Program-made: the position numbers and the translations under genes
Shown: positions 44,031-52,318 of the stretch, in pieces
How positions within the stretch are numbered: position 1 is the stretch's first letter
Layout of the letters: the number at the start of each line of letters is the position of its first letter
Origin: Aquabacterium sp.
GTDB lineage: Bacteria; Pseudomonadota; Gammaproteobacteria; Burkholderiales; Burkholderiaceae_C
Direction of reading: 5' to 3'
Assembly: GCF_029946005.1 (NCBI RefSeq)
Contig: NZ_JAQSDR010000041.1
Span: 1 to 64,000, forward strand
Length of the DNA stretch: 64,000 nucleotides
The notes under the pieces: generated by a model
What the model was told of the DNA's origin: nothing
Databases searched by the model: none
The model's input: only the letters and a program-made list of their open reading frames with translations

Positions 44031-45440
44031 TCACTGCGGCACTTTGGCCGCCTTCGCCCGCTCGATGCCTTTGGCGTATTCCACCGGCCGGATGTGACCT
44101 TTCAGCAAGGAGGCCGTGGCGGCCAGCGTGTACTTGGCCACATAGTCCGCGTGAGTGGGGTAAAGCGTCTTCAGCTTGCTGGCATCAAAGGCATTGGTGT
44201 TGCCCCCGGCCACGCAAGCGAACAAGTCCAGAAACGCCAGCGAGCCCGTCGTGAAGTTGGCGTGGCCGTATTTGGCAATCGGCACCTCGATCTCGGGCAG
44301 GCGCAGGCCGCCCAGCGCATTGCCATGGGCGTCCTTCTTGATGGACCCCAGCCAATCGCGCTGCAGGCGAGGTGCGGTCGGGGGGGCGACGCCCGTGGTT
44401 ACCCAGTTCTTCAGGTGGTGGATGGCCGCGATCTCGGTCGCGTAGAAGGGCATGGCGTTGTAAGGGCTGATGCACGCGGGCGGTACCCAGCCCACATCAC
44501 GGCCGCTGACTTCGGCAATGTTGTCCAGCAGGTACTGGTCGGCGTGCGACCCCCCGGCCACCTCCCACTGGCGGATCTTGTCGGTGTCGATCTGTTTGGA
44601 CGTGCCCGAGCCCAAGGCCGAGTCCATCTCGGTCTGCAGCAAGAACACGGGGGCCTTGGTGTCGCTGCGGATGGCGGCGGTGGCGGGCAGGTTGTCGCTG
44701 GAGGCCAGTTTGGCGCCGGTGGCCAGGCGGCCGTGGATCAGCAGCCCGTCAAACACCTGGTCGAGCGGCTGGATGGCGTTGGCGTAGGTCAGCAGGCGCA
44801 TCGCGGATTGGGAATGCCCGGTGGCCAGGATCTTCTGGGGCTGCAAGCCGCCCAGGAGCACGGCGGCCTGGTCGCGCACGGCCTGGGCGGTCTGCGACAA
44901 GATGTCGTAAGAGATGTCGTCATCGGGGATGCTCATGGCGGCATAGCGGTCACCAAACTGCTTGAGCTTTTGCACACCGGTGACGCCCACCTTCTGCACG
45001 TTCACGCCAATGTAGGCATAGCCTTCGCGCAGGATGGCTTCGTGGGCCATGCTCCAGTCCACGTCCAGCGGATACCCGGTGCTGACGTTGAGCCATTCCA
45101 CGATGACGATGCCGTTGAACTGCGCGGCACTGGTCGGCCGACGCACGATCATCAAGGTGTTGTAGGGGTTGGCGCTGGAGACCACGCTGGCGGCCCATTT
45201 GCCATCGGCGCCCAGGGTGCCAGTGCCCCGGTATTTGCGGGCCAGGCCGCTGATGGAGAACTCCTGCTCGACGAACTGGCTGTCGGTCGCCGGGTCAAGC
45301 CGATCACCAAAACCCGGCATGGCCGCACTGGGCGTGATCACGGCCTGGGGGGCGGCGGCCATGCTGGATGCCGTGGCGCACGCCAGCAACGCAGCCAGAC
45401 AACATTGGCGCAGGGTAGTCTCGGTGGGTCTGTGCTTCAT
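44031..45440 (-). CDS. Secreted alpha/beta-hydrolase domain protein
   Basis: A 469-residue exported protein (signal about 1-29, ATASSMAAA). It resembles the alpha/beta hydrolase domain family PF20091 (unknown function). NGIVIVEWLNVSTGYPLDVDW lies in the early core, the nucleophile elbow is ATGHSQSAMRLL (G-H-S-Q-S, Ser about 205), and a likely His is in EVAGGSHADQY. Substrate unknown; an esterase or hydroxyester hydrolase is plausible. Convergent with the acyl-CoA dehydrogenase gene, 17 nt away. The upstream region has a 5-bp C/G inverted repeat of doubtful meaning. Confidence 0.8.
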   Translation of the reverse strand: MKHRPTETTLRQCCLAALLACATASSMAAAPQAVITPSAAMPGFGDRLDPATDSQFVEQEFSISGLARKYRGTGTLGADGKWAASVVSSANPYNTLMIVRRPTSAAQFNGIVIVEWLNVSTGYPLDVDWSMAHEAILREGYAYIGVNVQKVGVTGVQKLKQFGDRYAAMSIPDDDISYDILSQTAQAVRDQAAVLLGGLQPQKILATGHSQSAMRLLTYANAIQPLDQVFDGLLIHGRLATGAKLASSDNLPATAAIRSDTKAPVFLLQTEMDSALGSGTSKQIDTDKIRQWEVAGGSHADQYLLDNIAEVSGRDVGWVPPACISPYNAMPFYATEIAAIHHLKNWVTTGVAPPTAPRLQRDWLGSIKKDAHGNALGGLRLPEIEVPIAKYGHANFTTGSLAFLDLFACVAGGNTNAFDASKLKTLYPTHADYVAKYTLAATASLLKGHIRPVEYAKGIERAKAAKVPQ

Positions 45441-45671
45441 GGGAATCTCCTTGGAACGAATTTGGTTGCATGGTTGACGTTAAAACCGCACCGCCAAGTT
45501 AGTTCCACTCCGTAACAACCACACTGGGTAGAACCCCGCACGCCCCCAGGTTCAGGGGGGTCTAGTCCGACAAGGTTGAAATGGCGGCTTTTCTGACAAG
45601 CGATGAAGCCAAAGGCCTACAAGAGCGCCGAACAAGGGGCGTTGAAATCATCAACAAGAAGAACAACCTGA

Positions 45672-46802
45672 ATGAAACCATCAATGTCCTTGCAGTTTCG
45701 TGACGGCGCTCCGTCCTCCCCCAGGCTTTTGATGATGTGCGCAATCCTGGCCACCGCAGGCCTGGCCAGCACGCCCGCGAAATCACAACAGGCCAGCTTG
45801 ACCGAGGACGGCGGCGCCGAGTTGAAGGGCTGGGCCTTCGTCCTGGAGAACGACCTGCTGGGCACCAAAAACGCTAAAGACCGCTGGTACACCAACGGCA
45901 TGCAATTGATGCTCGCTTTTGAAGATGGCCGAGAGCCCGAGTTGCTCAAGCCCACTTTGTCTTGGGGACGGTGGATGGTGCCCGAGAGCTGCGAAGGCGA
46001 TGGGTGCAATGTCAGCTTGAACACCGTGCTGGGCCAGAACATCTACACGCCGCGTGAAGTGGATGTGGCAGAACCTCAAACGCGTGACCGACCTTGGGCA
46101 GGCTGGCTGTATGGCGGCGTCGGTTTGTCCAACTTCAGTGGCAACCGGCACCAGATGATGGGCTTCAAAGCGGGTCCGACGGGCCCGGCATCGCTGGCGG
46201 AAGGCACGCAGAAGGCAGCGCATTGCTGCCTGGGCTCATCGAAGGAGCCGATGGGCTGGGACAACCAGCTGCGCCCCAGATTGGGTGTGCAGCTCAGCTA
46301 CCTCTCCACGAACTACCACTTCGTCGACAGCCCCTTGGGCCTGCAAACCTCTTGGGGCGGCGCCGTGGGCAATGTCCACACCTTCTTGCGCGGCGCGGTG
46401 GCCGTGACCTGGAGCCCCGCGGGCGGCCAGGGCCGAGGGCTCCAATCAGGGGGCCTGGACGAGGGCGAGTTTTTCACGCCGGACTTCAGCGCACATGCCA
46501 CGCGTGGCACCTTCATGGACAGCCTGCGCCACACCGTGTTCTACGCGCACATGCAGGTCAGCGCGGTGGCCTACAACGTTTTCCTGGAAGGGCGCACCTA
46601 TAAGGGCCATGCAGAGATTGATCCTGAACGCCTGGTGGGCACGTCCACCGTGGGGTTCGCAGTGCCCCTGGGTGAGCGGGGTCAGCACAAGCTGGGCGTG
46701 GCCTGGAAGAGGCGCACGCCTGAGTTCGAGGTGCGCGGCGCCGATCCCAACCGGGATCGCTACCAAAGCTGGGGTGTGCTGAGCTACTCGCACGACCTTT
46801 GA
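45672..46802 (+). CDS. lpxR: LpxR-like outer-membrane lipid A deacylase
   Basis: A 376-residue protein of the LpxR (DUF2219) family, outer-membrane barrels that remove the 3'-acyloxyacyl group of lipid A. Recognisable blocks: FVLENDLLGTKNAKDRWYTN (Asn60/Asp61, Thr74 region), RDRPWAGWLYGG, and GTQKAAHCCLGSSKEPMGWDNQL with the probable catalytic His184. A signal peptide lies at about residues 20-39. It has extra Cys residues (107, 112, 185, 186) that are unusual. The C-terminus ends in an aromatic/leucine SYSHDL rather than Phe. Confidence 0.82.
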   Translation: MKPSMSLQFRDGAPSSPRLLMMCAILATAGLASTPAKSQQASLTEDGGAELKGWAFVLENDLLGTKNAKDRWYTNGMQLMLAFEDGREPELLKPTLSWGRWMVPESCEGDGCNVSLNTVLGQNIYTPREVDVAEPQTRDRPWAGWLYGGVGLSNFSGNRHQMMGFKAGPTGPASLAEGTQKAAHCCLGSSKEPMGWDNQLRPRLGVQLSYLSTNYHFVDSPLGLQTSWGGAVGNVHTFLRGAVAVTWSPAGGQGRGLQSGGLDEGEFFTPDFSAHATRGTFMDSLRHTVFYAHMQVSAVAYNVFLEGRTYKGHAEIDPERLVGTSTVGFAVPLGERGQHKLGVAWKRRTPEFEVRGADPNRDRYQSWGVLSYSHDL

Positions 46803-46808
46803 GTGGCT

Positions 46809-47549
46809 TCAAGCCTGTTGGCGCTCACGCCTGCGCGAGCGGATCGGGGCCATTCTCCAGGCGCCCATGAATCCCACCCCGGCCAAGGCCAACAAGCTGG
46901 CACTGGTTTCTGGAACACAGGCGATGCCGCCAGTGATCTTGGGGCCATCAATGCCATGCCCGTGGTACACGATCGCGGTCCAGTTGCCCAAGCGCGTCTC
47001 GCCGCCGACATGAGGCCCTACGTCGTCAAACCACTCATACGTGCCTGAAAACTGGTCGAAGATGGACTTCGTGTAGTACTTGCCGTTTTGCAGGCAACCC
47101 AGCGTGCAAGAGGTCTTGAGCTTTTCCTCGGTGGTGCTGGTGGCTTCTTCCTTGATCTCAAAACCCGTTGAATAACTGCCTCCAATCTTGGCGCCAATGC
47201 CTTTGAACTCCGCAGTCAGCTCGCCGTTGACTTCCGCATTGGAGGTCTGCGCGAATGACTTGGTGTAGCCCTTGGTCCAGGACAACTCAATCTCGTACAG
47301 GTTGGGCGACTGGGTACTTGGGTTGGTGATGTCCCACTTCAAGGACCACGGCGTGCTTTGATCCACCAGCACGTTGGTCAACGTCAGTTTGGTCAGGCCT
47401 GAGTTGTCGGTCAGATCCCACCAGGGGTCGTCCAAGGGACGGTCATACAACACAATGGGCACAGCGGCCCAGGCTGATCCAAAACCGAACACGGCCAGCA
47501 CCATGCTGGACGCCACCAAGCGGCGGAGGCCGGAACTCAAGATGCCCAT
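46809..47549 (-). CDS. Exported protein with a variant PEP-CTERM tail
   Basis: A 246-residue exported protein (signal about 1-29, FGFGSAWAAV). The body is beta-rich and unrecognised. Its tail is VPETSASLLALAGVGFMGAW followed by MAPIRSRRRERQQA-type basic residues, the layout of PEP-CTERM signals, but the diagnostic Pro-Glu-Pro is Pro-Glu-Thr. It may still be exosortase-processed or be a decayed tail. Convergent with the lpxR-like gene, 6 nt away. Confidence 0.7.
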   Translation of the reverse strand: MGILSSGLRRLVASSMVLAVFGFGSAWAAVPIVLYDRPLDDPWWDLTDNSGLTKLTLTNVLVDQSTPWSLKWDITNPSTQSPNLYEIELSWTKGYTKSFAQTSNAEVNGELTAEFKGIGAKIGGSYSTGFEIKEEATSTTEEKLKTSCTLGCLQNGKYYTKSIFDQFSGTYEWFDDVGPHVGGETRLGNWTAIVYHGHGIDGPKITGGIACVPETSASLLALAGVGFMGAWRMAPIRSRRRERQQA

Positions 47550-47623
47550 GTTGAAGTCCTCTCTGATGAGTTGGAATGAACGAAATGTGTGTCCGCTTAT
47601 AAAAGATTAACTTGATGAACTTC

Positions 47624-47645
47624 AGGCGTCAAGAACATGACGCCT
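47624..47645. promoter_or_regulatory. 8-bp inverted repeat near the alaC promoter region
   Basis: AGGCGTCA and TGACGCCT are separated by 6 nt (AGAACA). It lies 80 nt upstream of alaC and just before a -10-like TACGAT. There is no U-run, so operator is likelier than terminator. On the minus strand, TTATAAGC close by could serve the divergent PEP-CTERM gene. Confidence 0.35.
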
Positions 47646-47725
47646 TCGTTTACGATGGCACCGGGCTGCCTCATTGCGGCTCACGTCGCTCGGACGGTTC
47701 CGGGCGCTCACGTGAAAGTCATCCC

Positions 47726-48931
47726 ATGTCCTCATCTGCAGGCAAGCGCCGCTTTGCGCGCATCGATCGCCTCCCTCCCTACGTTTTCAACATCACGGCC
47801 GAACTGAAATTGGCCGCGCGCCGCCGTGGCGAAGACATCATCGACATGAGCATGGGCAACCCAGACGGGGCCACACCACCGCACATCGTCGCCAAACTCA
47901 CCGAGGTCGCGCAGCGGCCAGACACGCACGGCTACTCGGCCTCCAAGGGCATCCCGCGCCTGCGCCGTGCCATCGCGCATTGGTACAAAGACCGTTACCA
48001 GGTCGACATCGACCCGGACAAGGAAGCCATCGTCACCATCGGCTCCAAGGAAGGCTTGGCCCACCTGATGCTGGCCACGCTGGACCGGGGCGACACGGTG
48101 CTGGTGCCTGATCCGTCCTACCCCATCCACATCTATGGCGCGGTGATCGCGGGGGCGGACATCCGCTCGGTGCCACTGGTACCCGGTGTGGATTTTTTTG
48201 CCGAACTGGAGAAGGCCATCCGGGGCAGCTACCCCAAGCCCAAGATGATGGTGCTGGGTTTTCCATCGAACCCCACGGCGCAATGCGTGGAGCTGGATTT
48301 CTTCGAGCGCGTGATTGCCTTGGCCAAGAAGCACGACATCTTCGTGGTGCACGACCTGGCCTATGCCGACATCGTGTTCGACGGCTGGAAGGCGCCATCG
48401 ATCATGCAGGTGCCGGGTGCGAAAGACATCGCGGTCGAGTTTTTCACGCTCAGCAAGAGTTACAACATGGCGGGCTGGCGCGTGGGCTTCATGGTGGGCA
48501 ACCCCGACCTGGTGGCCGCGCTGGCGCGCATCAAGAGTTACCACGACTACGGCACCTTCACGCCCTTGCAGGTGGCGGCGATTGCGGCGCTGGAGGGCGA
48601 TCAGCAGTGCGTGAAGGACATCTGCGCGCAGTACCAGAACCGGCGCGATGTGCTGTTCAAGGGGCTGACCGAGGCGGGCTGGAAGGTTGAATGCCCCAAG
48701 GCCTCGATGTACATCTGGGCGCGCATCCCCGAGCACTACCGCGCACTGGGGTCGCTGGAGTTTGCCAAGCTGCTGATGGAGAAAGCCAAGGTGTGTGTGT
48801 CACCCGGCATCGGCTTTGGCGACCATGGCGATGACCATGTCCGTTTTGCCTTGATCGAGAACGAGGCGCGGATACGTCAAGCGGTGCGAGGTATCAAGGC
48901 GATGTTCAAGGCCGATGGCGTGACGACCTGA
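47726..48931 (+). CDS. alaC: Alanine-synthesising aminotransferase (AlaC-type, PLP)
   Basis: A 401-residue class I PLP aminotransferase. [55 protein letters not shown] and the PLP-lysine block [17 protein letters not shown] are typical of AlaC/YfdZ, which makes alanine from pyruvate and glutamate. ATG at 47726 is chosen as the N-terminus of homologues begins with a short [16 protein letters not shown] stretch. In many Burkholderiales alaC precedes hom and thrC; here it is followed by an unrelated gene. Confidence 0.93.
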   Translation: MSSSAGKRRFARIDRLPPYVFNITAELKLAARRRGEDIIDMSMGNPDGATPPHIVAKLTEVAQRPDTHGYSASKGIPRLRRAIAHWYKDRYQVDIDPDKEAIVTIGSKEGLAHLMLATLDRGDTVLVPDPSYPIHIYGAVIAGADIRSVPLVPGVDFFAELEKAIRGSYPKPKMMVLGFPSNPTAQCVELDFFERVIALAKKHDIFVVHDLAYADIVFDGWKAPSIMQVPGAKDIAVEFFTLSKSYNMAGWRVGFMVGNPDLVAALARIKSYHDYGTFTPLQVAAIAALEGDQQCVKDICAQYQNRRDVLFKGLTEAGWKVECPKASMYIWARIPEHYRALGSLEFAKLLMEKAKVCVSPGIGFGDHGDDHVRFALIENEARIRQAVRGIKAMFKADGVTT

Positions 48932-49078
48932 TCGGCCCGTGTGTCGCCATGGCGTCGGGCGGACGGCGTCAAGCCCCAGATGGCGACCGAAAACCGCTTT
49001 GGGCACGCGCATTGCCGGATGAGGGTCCAGGCGGCAGCACGCCGCACCTTTCTCTGTGCACTGCAAAAGGAGCTCACC

Positions 49079-49612
49079 ATGCCTACCGTTCACGACAAAC
49101 AAACTCTCCAAGCCGACACCCACCGTGACCCGATCACCAATGCCCCAGACTTCCATCCAGTGGGCACCGGTGTGGGCGCCGCGGCAGGTGGTGTGGCGGC
49201 GGGCGCCGCCATTGGCTCAGTGGCCGGTCCCGTCGGCACGCTGGTCGGCGCGGCAGCGGGCGCCATCGTTGGCGGCCTGGCCGGCAAGGCGGTGGCCCGC
49301 CGCATCGACCCCGATGTAGAAGATGCCCACTGGCAGGAAAATTATTCGCGTGAATCGTATGTGTCGCCGGGCGAAAGTTACGACGACTACGGCCCGGCGT
49401 ATCGCCACGGTGTGAACAACTTCGAGACCTACCAAGGCCGCTCGTTCGACGAGGTGGACAGCGACCTGGGCCGCGAGTGGGACCAGGGCGCGCGCGGCAA
49501 ATCCAACCTGTCATGGGACAAGGCCAGGCAAGCCACTCGGTCATCCTGGGACCGCCTCAGCGACACGGTGGAACGCGCCATCCCGGGTGATTCCGACCAC
49601 GACGGTCGGTAA
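49079..49612 (+). CDS. Glycine-zipper domain protein
   Basis: A 177-residue protein with a Gly/Ala-rich zipper (about 30-75, GVGAAAGGVAAGAAIGSVAG) that would span or insert in a membrane. The acidic, tyrosine-rich C-terminal region (about 80-177; NYSRESYVSPGESYDDYGPAY) is soluble. No signal peptide. AAAAGGAG lies 8 nt before ATG 49079. Similar proteins are common stress-related hypotheticals in Burkholderiales; the function is unknown. A bidirectional terminator follows. Confidence 0.75.
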   Translation: MPTVHDKQTLQADTHRDPITNAPDFHPVGTGVGAAAGGVAAGAAIGSVAGPVGTLVGAAAGAIVGGLAGKAVARRIDPDVEDAHWQENYSRESYVSPGESYDDYGPAYRHGVNNFETYQGRSFDEVDSDLGREWDQGARGKSNLSWDKARQATRSSWDRLSDTVERAIPGDSDHDGR

Positions 49613-49666
49613 TCCAAGCCACGGCGGGCGCTGACGCCACCCTGTGGTGGGGGGCCAGCACCCATG

Positions 49667-49707
49667 AAAAAGCGGAGCAGCCTGTGAGGGCTTGCTCCGC
49701 TTTTTTT
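49667..49707. terminator. Bidirectional intrinsic terminator
   Basis: AAAAAGCGGAGCA pairs with TGCTCCGCTTTTT around a short loop, with a T-run after the stem on the plus strand and, by symmetry, on the minus strand. It separates the convergent glycine-zipper gene and minE. Confidence 0.9.
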
Positions 49708-49718
49708 GGCTTGATGAA

Positions 49719-49979
49719 TCAACGACCGCCGTCCGGCAGTTCGATCTTGACTTCCAGCACATCCAGGTTGTCCTGGCGCTCCAGGCTCACCTTGATGTCG
49801 TCCGGGTTGATGGCGATGTATTTGGTGATCACCGCCACCAGTTCACGCTGCAGGGCCGGCAGGTAATCCGGGTTGCCGTGCCGACCATTGCGCTCGTGCG
49901 CGAGGATGATCTGCAGGCGCTCCTTGGCCACGCTGGCGGTCTTTTTCTTTTCACCGAGGAAGAATGAAAGGAAGGACAT
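49719..49979 (-). CDS. minE: Cell-division topological factor MinE
   Basis: An 86-residue MinE that drives MinCD oscillation. N-terminal membrane/MinD-binding segment (about 1-31; [11 protein letters not shown] is the contact helix) and C-terminal dimerisation domain ([20 protein letters not shown]). It lies 5 nt downstream of minD. Confidence 0.96.
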   Translation of the reverse strand: MSFLSFFLGEKKKTASVAKERLQIILAHERNGRHGNPDYLPALQRELVAVITKYIAINPDDIKVSLERQDNLDVLEVKIELPDGGR

Positions 49980-49984
49980 GCTGC

Positions 49985-50800
49985 TTACCTCCCCCCGAAC
50001 ATGCGCTTGAAGAAGCCGGGCTTGACGGCCTCGATGAAGCGCATGGGTTTGTCTTCACCCAGAAAGCGTGCGATCACGTCCTTGTAGGCCTCGGACACGT
50101 CCGACTCGGCCAGGTGAATGGCGGGCAGGCCCTGGTTCGACGCGGTCAGCACCGACTCCGATTCAGGGATCACGCCAATCAGCGGGATGCGCAGGATCTC
50201 CTGGATGTCTTGCAGCGACAACATCTGGCCCTCTTCAACCCGCGTGGGGTTGTAGCGGGTGATCAGCAGGTGCTCCTTGATGGGCGTTTGCCCTTCAATG
50301 GCGCGCTTGGTCTTGGAGGCCAGCATGCCCAGGATGCGGTCCGAGTCGCGCACGGACGAGACTTCGGGATTGGTCACCACCAAGGCTTCATCCGCAAAGT
50401 GCATGGCCAGCAGGGCGCCGGTTTCGATGCCTGCGGGCGAGTCGCAGATGATGTATTCGAAGTCCATCGCGGCCAGGTCGGTCAGGATCTTCTCGATGCC
50501 TTCCTTGGACAGCGCGTCCTTGTCGCGCGTTTGCGAGGCGGGCAGCACGAACAGGTTGTCGCACTGCTTGTCCTTGATCAGCGCCTGGTTCAAGTTGGCT
50601 TCGCCATTGATGACGTTGATCAGGTCATAGACCACGCGCCGCTCGCAGCCCATGATGAGGTCGAGGTTGCGCAGACCGACGTCAAAGTCGATCACCACGG
50701 TTTTGTGGCCACGAAGGGCAAGACCTGACGAAAAGCTGGCGCTGGTGGTGGTTTTGCCCACCCCTCCCTTGCCGGAGGTCACCACGATGATTTTGGCCAT
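49985..50800 (-). CDS. minD: Septum-site determining ATPase MinD
   Basis: A 271-residue ParA/MinD ATPase with deviant Walker [21 protein letters not shown], and the C-terminal amphipathic membrane-targeting helix ([16 protein letters not shown]). It recruits MinC and binds MinE at the membrane. It starts 20 nt after minC. Confidence 0.97.
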   Translation of the reverse strand: MAKIIVVTSGKGGVGKTTTSASFSSGLALRGHKTVVIDFDVGLRNLDLIMGCERRVVYDLINVINGEANLNQALIKDKQCDNLFVLPASQTRDKDALSKEGIEKILTDLAAMDFEYIICDSPAGIETGALLAMHFADEALVVTNPEVSSVRDSDRILGMLASKTKRAIEGQTPIKEHLLITRYNPTRVEEGQMLSLQDIQEILRIPLIGVIPESESVLTASNQGLPAIHLAESDVSEAYKDVIARFLGEDKPMRFIEAVKPGFFKRMFGGR

Positions 50801-50820
50801 CGGTATCGAGTCCTTCTAAG

Positions 50821-51591
50821 TTAATTGAGCTTGATCGCTTCCATCACCAGCTTTTCGCCATCAAGGCGAATCTGGGCAGGTTTGCCCAGCAGGTCTGGTG
50901 AGAGAGCGGTTTCAGAGGTGCGGTAAATGCCTGCGATGGAGATCAGTTCGGGCTCCAGGCAGGTGGTGAAAATGCGCGCCTCGGTGTTGCCGCGCGCGCC
51001 AGCGATGGCTTTGCCGCGCAGCGGGGCGTAGACATGGATGTGGCCGTCGGCGATGACTTCAGCGCCATTGTTGACCGCCGCCAGCACCACCAGGTCGCCG
51101 CCCTTGGCATAGACCTGCTGGCCGGAGCGCAAAGGCTTGTCGATCACCATGGTGGGCACGGAAGGGCCGGGCACCTGCACGGGCACTTCGCGGATCACCT
51201 CGACCTCGCGGATGACTTCTTGCACCACGGTTTCAACGCGGACGGGCACCTTGGCCGAGGGGCCATCGGGCGCTTCGAACAGGCCCACGGCTTGCGCGGC
51301 GGCCATCTGCGCGGGGCTGCCACCCTTGACGGCCACCGGCACCATGCGGTGTTCGCGCAGCAAGGCGATCAGGTGGTTGAAGGGGATGGCTTTGGCGTCG
51401 TCCTGGACGGGCGTCAGGTCGATGACCACCGGGTCCTGGTTGAAAAAATCGGCGGAGGCGCCAAAACGCTCGGTCAACTCACCGGCCAGGACCGCCAGGT
51501 CGGTGGTTTTCAGCACCACGGCGACCAGGGTCAGCGTGGCACTTTTCAGATCGACGATGAGCGGGGTGTTCCCTTTGGAGACAACAGCCAT
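50821..51591 (-). CDS. minC: Septum-site inhibitor MinC
   Basis: A 256-residue MinC: N-terminal FtsZ-inhibiting domain (about 1-110), an acidic/Pro-rich linker (about 115-150, with repeated EVIREV), and a C-terminal beta-helix domain (RSGQQVYAKGGDLVVLAAVN, GHIHVYAPLRGKAIAG) that binds MinD. The first gene of minC-minD-minE, divergent from the LolD-like gene 64 nt away. Confidence 0.96.
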   Translation of the reverse strand: MAVVSKGNTPLIVDLKSATLTLVAVVLKTTDLAVLAGELTERFGASADFFNQDPVVIDLTPVQDDAKAIPFNHLIALLREHRMVPVAVKGGSPAQMAAAQAVGLFEAPDGPSAKVPVRVETVVQEVIREVEVIREVPVQVPGPSVPTMVIDKPLRSGQQVYAKGGDLVVLAAVNNGAEVIADGHIHVYAPLRGKAIAGARGNTEARIFTTCLEPELISIAGIYRTSETALSPDLLGKPAQIRLDGEKLVMEAIKLN

Positions 51592-51655
51592 GGGGCAGCG
51601 AGACCTCGAAAGGGATACAGTTTACCGGTTCGTTCGCTCCTGGCCCTGAATCCGC

Positions 51656-52318
51656 ATGCTTGAAGTTCGAGGATTGACCAAACGTTATGGCCCCGAGCCG
51701 GTGTTCGCCCACGTCGACATGAGCGTGCAACCGGGCGAATTCATCGCCATCGTGGGCGAATCGGGGGTCGGCAAATCCACCTTGCTGAACTGCCTGGCGG
51801 GGCTGGACGGGGCCGACGAGGGGCGCGTCACCCTGAAAGGCGTGGACGTTCAGTCGCTGGACGAGACCGCTCAGGCGCACTTTCGGCGCCGCCACCTGGG
51901 CTTCGTGTTCCAGGCCTTCCACGTGCTGCCGCATTTGAGCGTGGCGCAGAACGTGGGCCTGCCATTGATGCTGCTGGGCGAGAACAAAGGCGCCGCTTAT
52001 GCCCTCCGCTTGGCCCAGGCCTTGACGTCGGTCGGACTGGAGGGCCTGGGCGAACGCCTGCCGCAACAGCTGTCGGGCGGGCAGTTGCAACGCGTGGCCA
52101 TCGCGCGCGCCTTGATCCACCGGCCCGCGCTGCTGCTCGCCGACGAGCCCACCGGCAACCTCGACCCCGAGACCGCCGACAAGGTGATGAGCGCCTTCGT
52201 GGCCCAGATCCGCAAGCATCAAACGGCCTGCGTGATGGTGACCCACTCGCCCTCGGCCGCCCAACGGGCCGACCGCGTGCTGCGGCTGACCCGGCAAGGC
52301 CTGCGCGATGCGGCCTGA
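51656..52318 (+). CDS. LolD-like ABC exporter ATPase
   Basis: A 220-residue ATPase of the MacB/LolD type. Walker [10 protein letters not shown], signature LSGGQLQR, Walker [13 protein letters not shown] and HVTHSP-type H-loop (VTHSPSAAQ) are intact. It powers the FtsX-like permease whose gene overlaps it by 11 nt. Either lipoprotein or lipid release is possible; the neighbouring CrtC/AttH-like gene suggests an AttEFGH-type exporter. Confidence 0.92.
   Translation: MLEVRGLTKRYGPEPVFAHVDMSVQPGEFIAIVGESGVGKSTLLNCLAGLDGADEGRVTLKGVDVQSLDETAQAHFRRRHLGFVFQAFHVLPHLSVAQNVGLPLMLLGENKGAAYALRLAQALTSVGLEGLGERLPQQLSGGQLQRVAIARALIHRPALLLADEPTGNLDPETADKVMSAFVAQIRKHQTACVMVTHSPSAAQRADRVLRLTRQGLRDAA

Noticed and set aside
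45543-45559. CCCCC/GGGGG inverted repeat upstream of the alpha/beta hydrolase gene
   Set aside because: Only 5 bp, in a GC-rich genome; too weak to call a terminator or operator.
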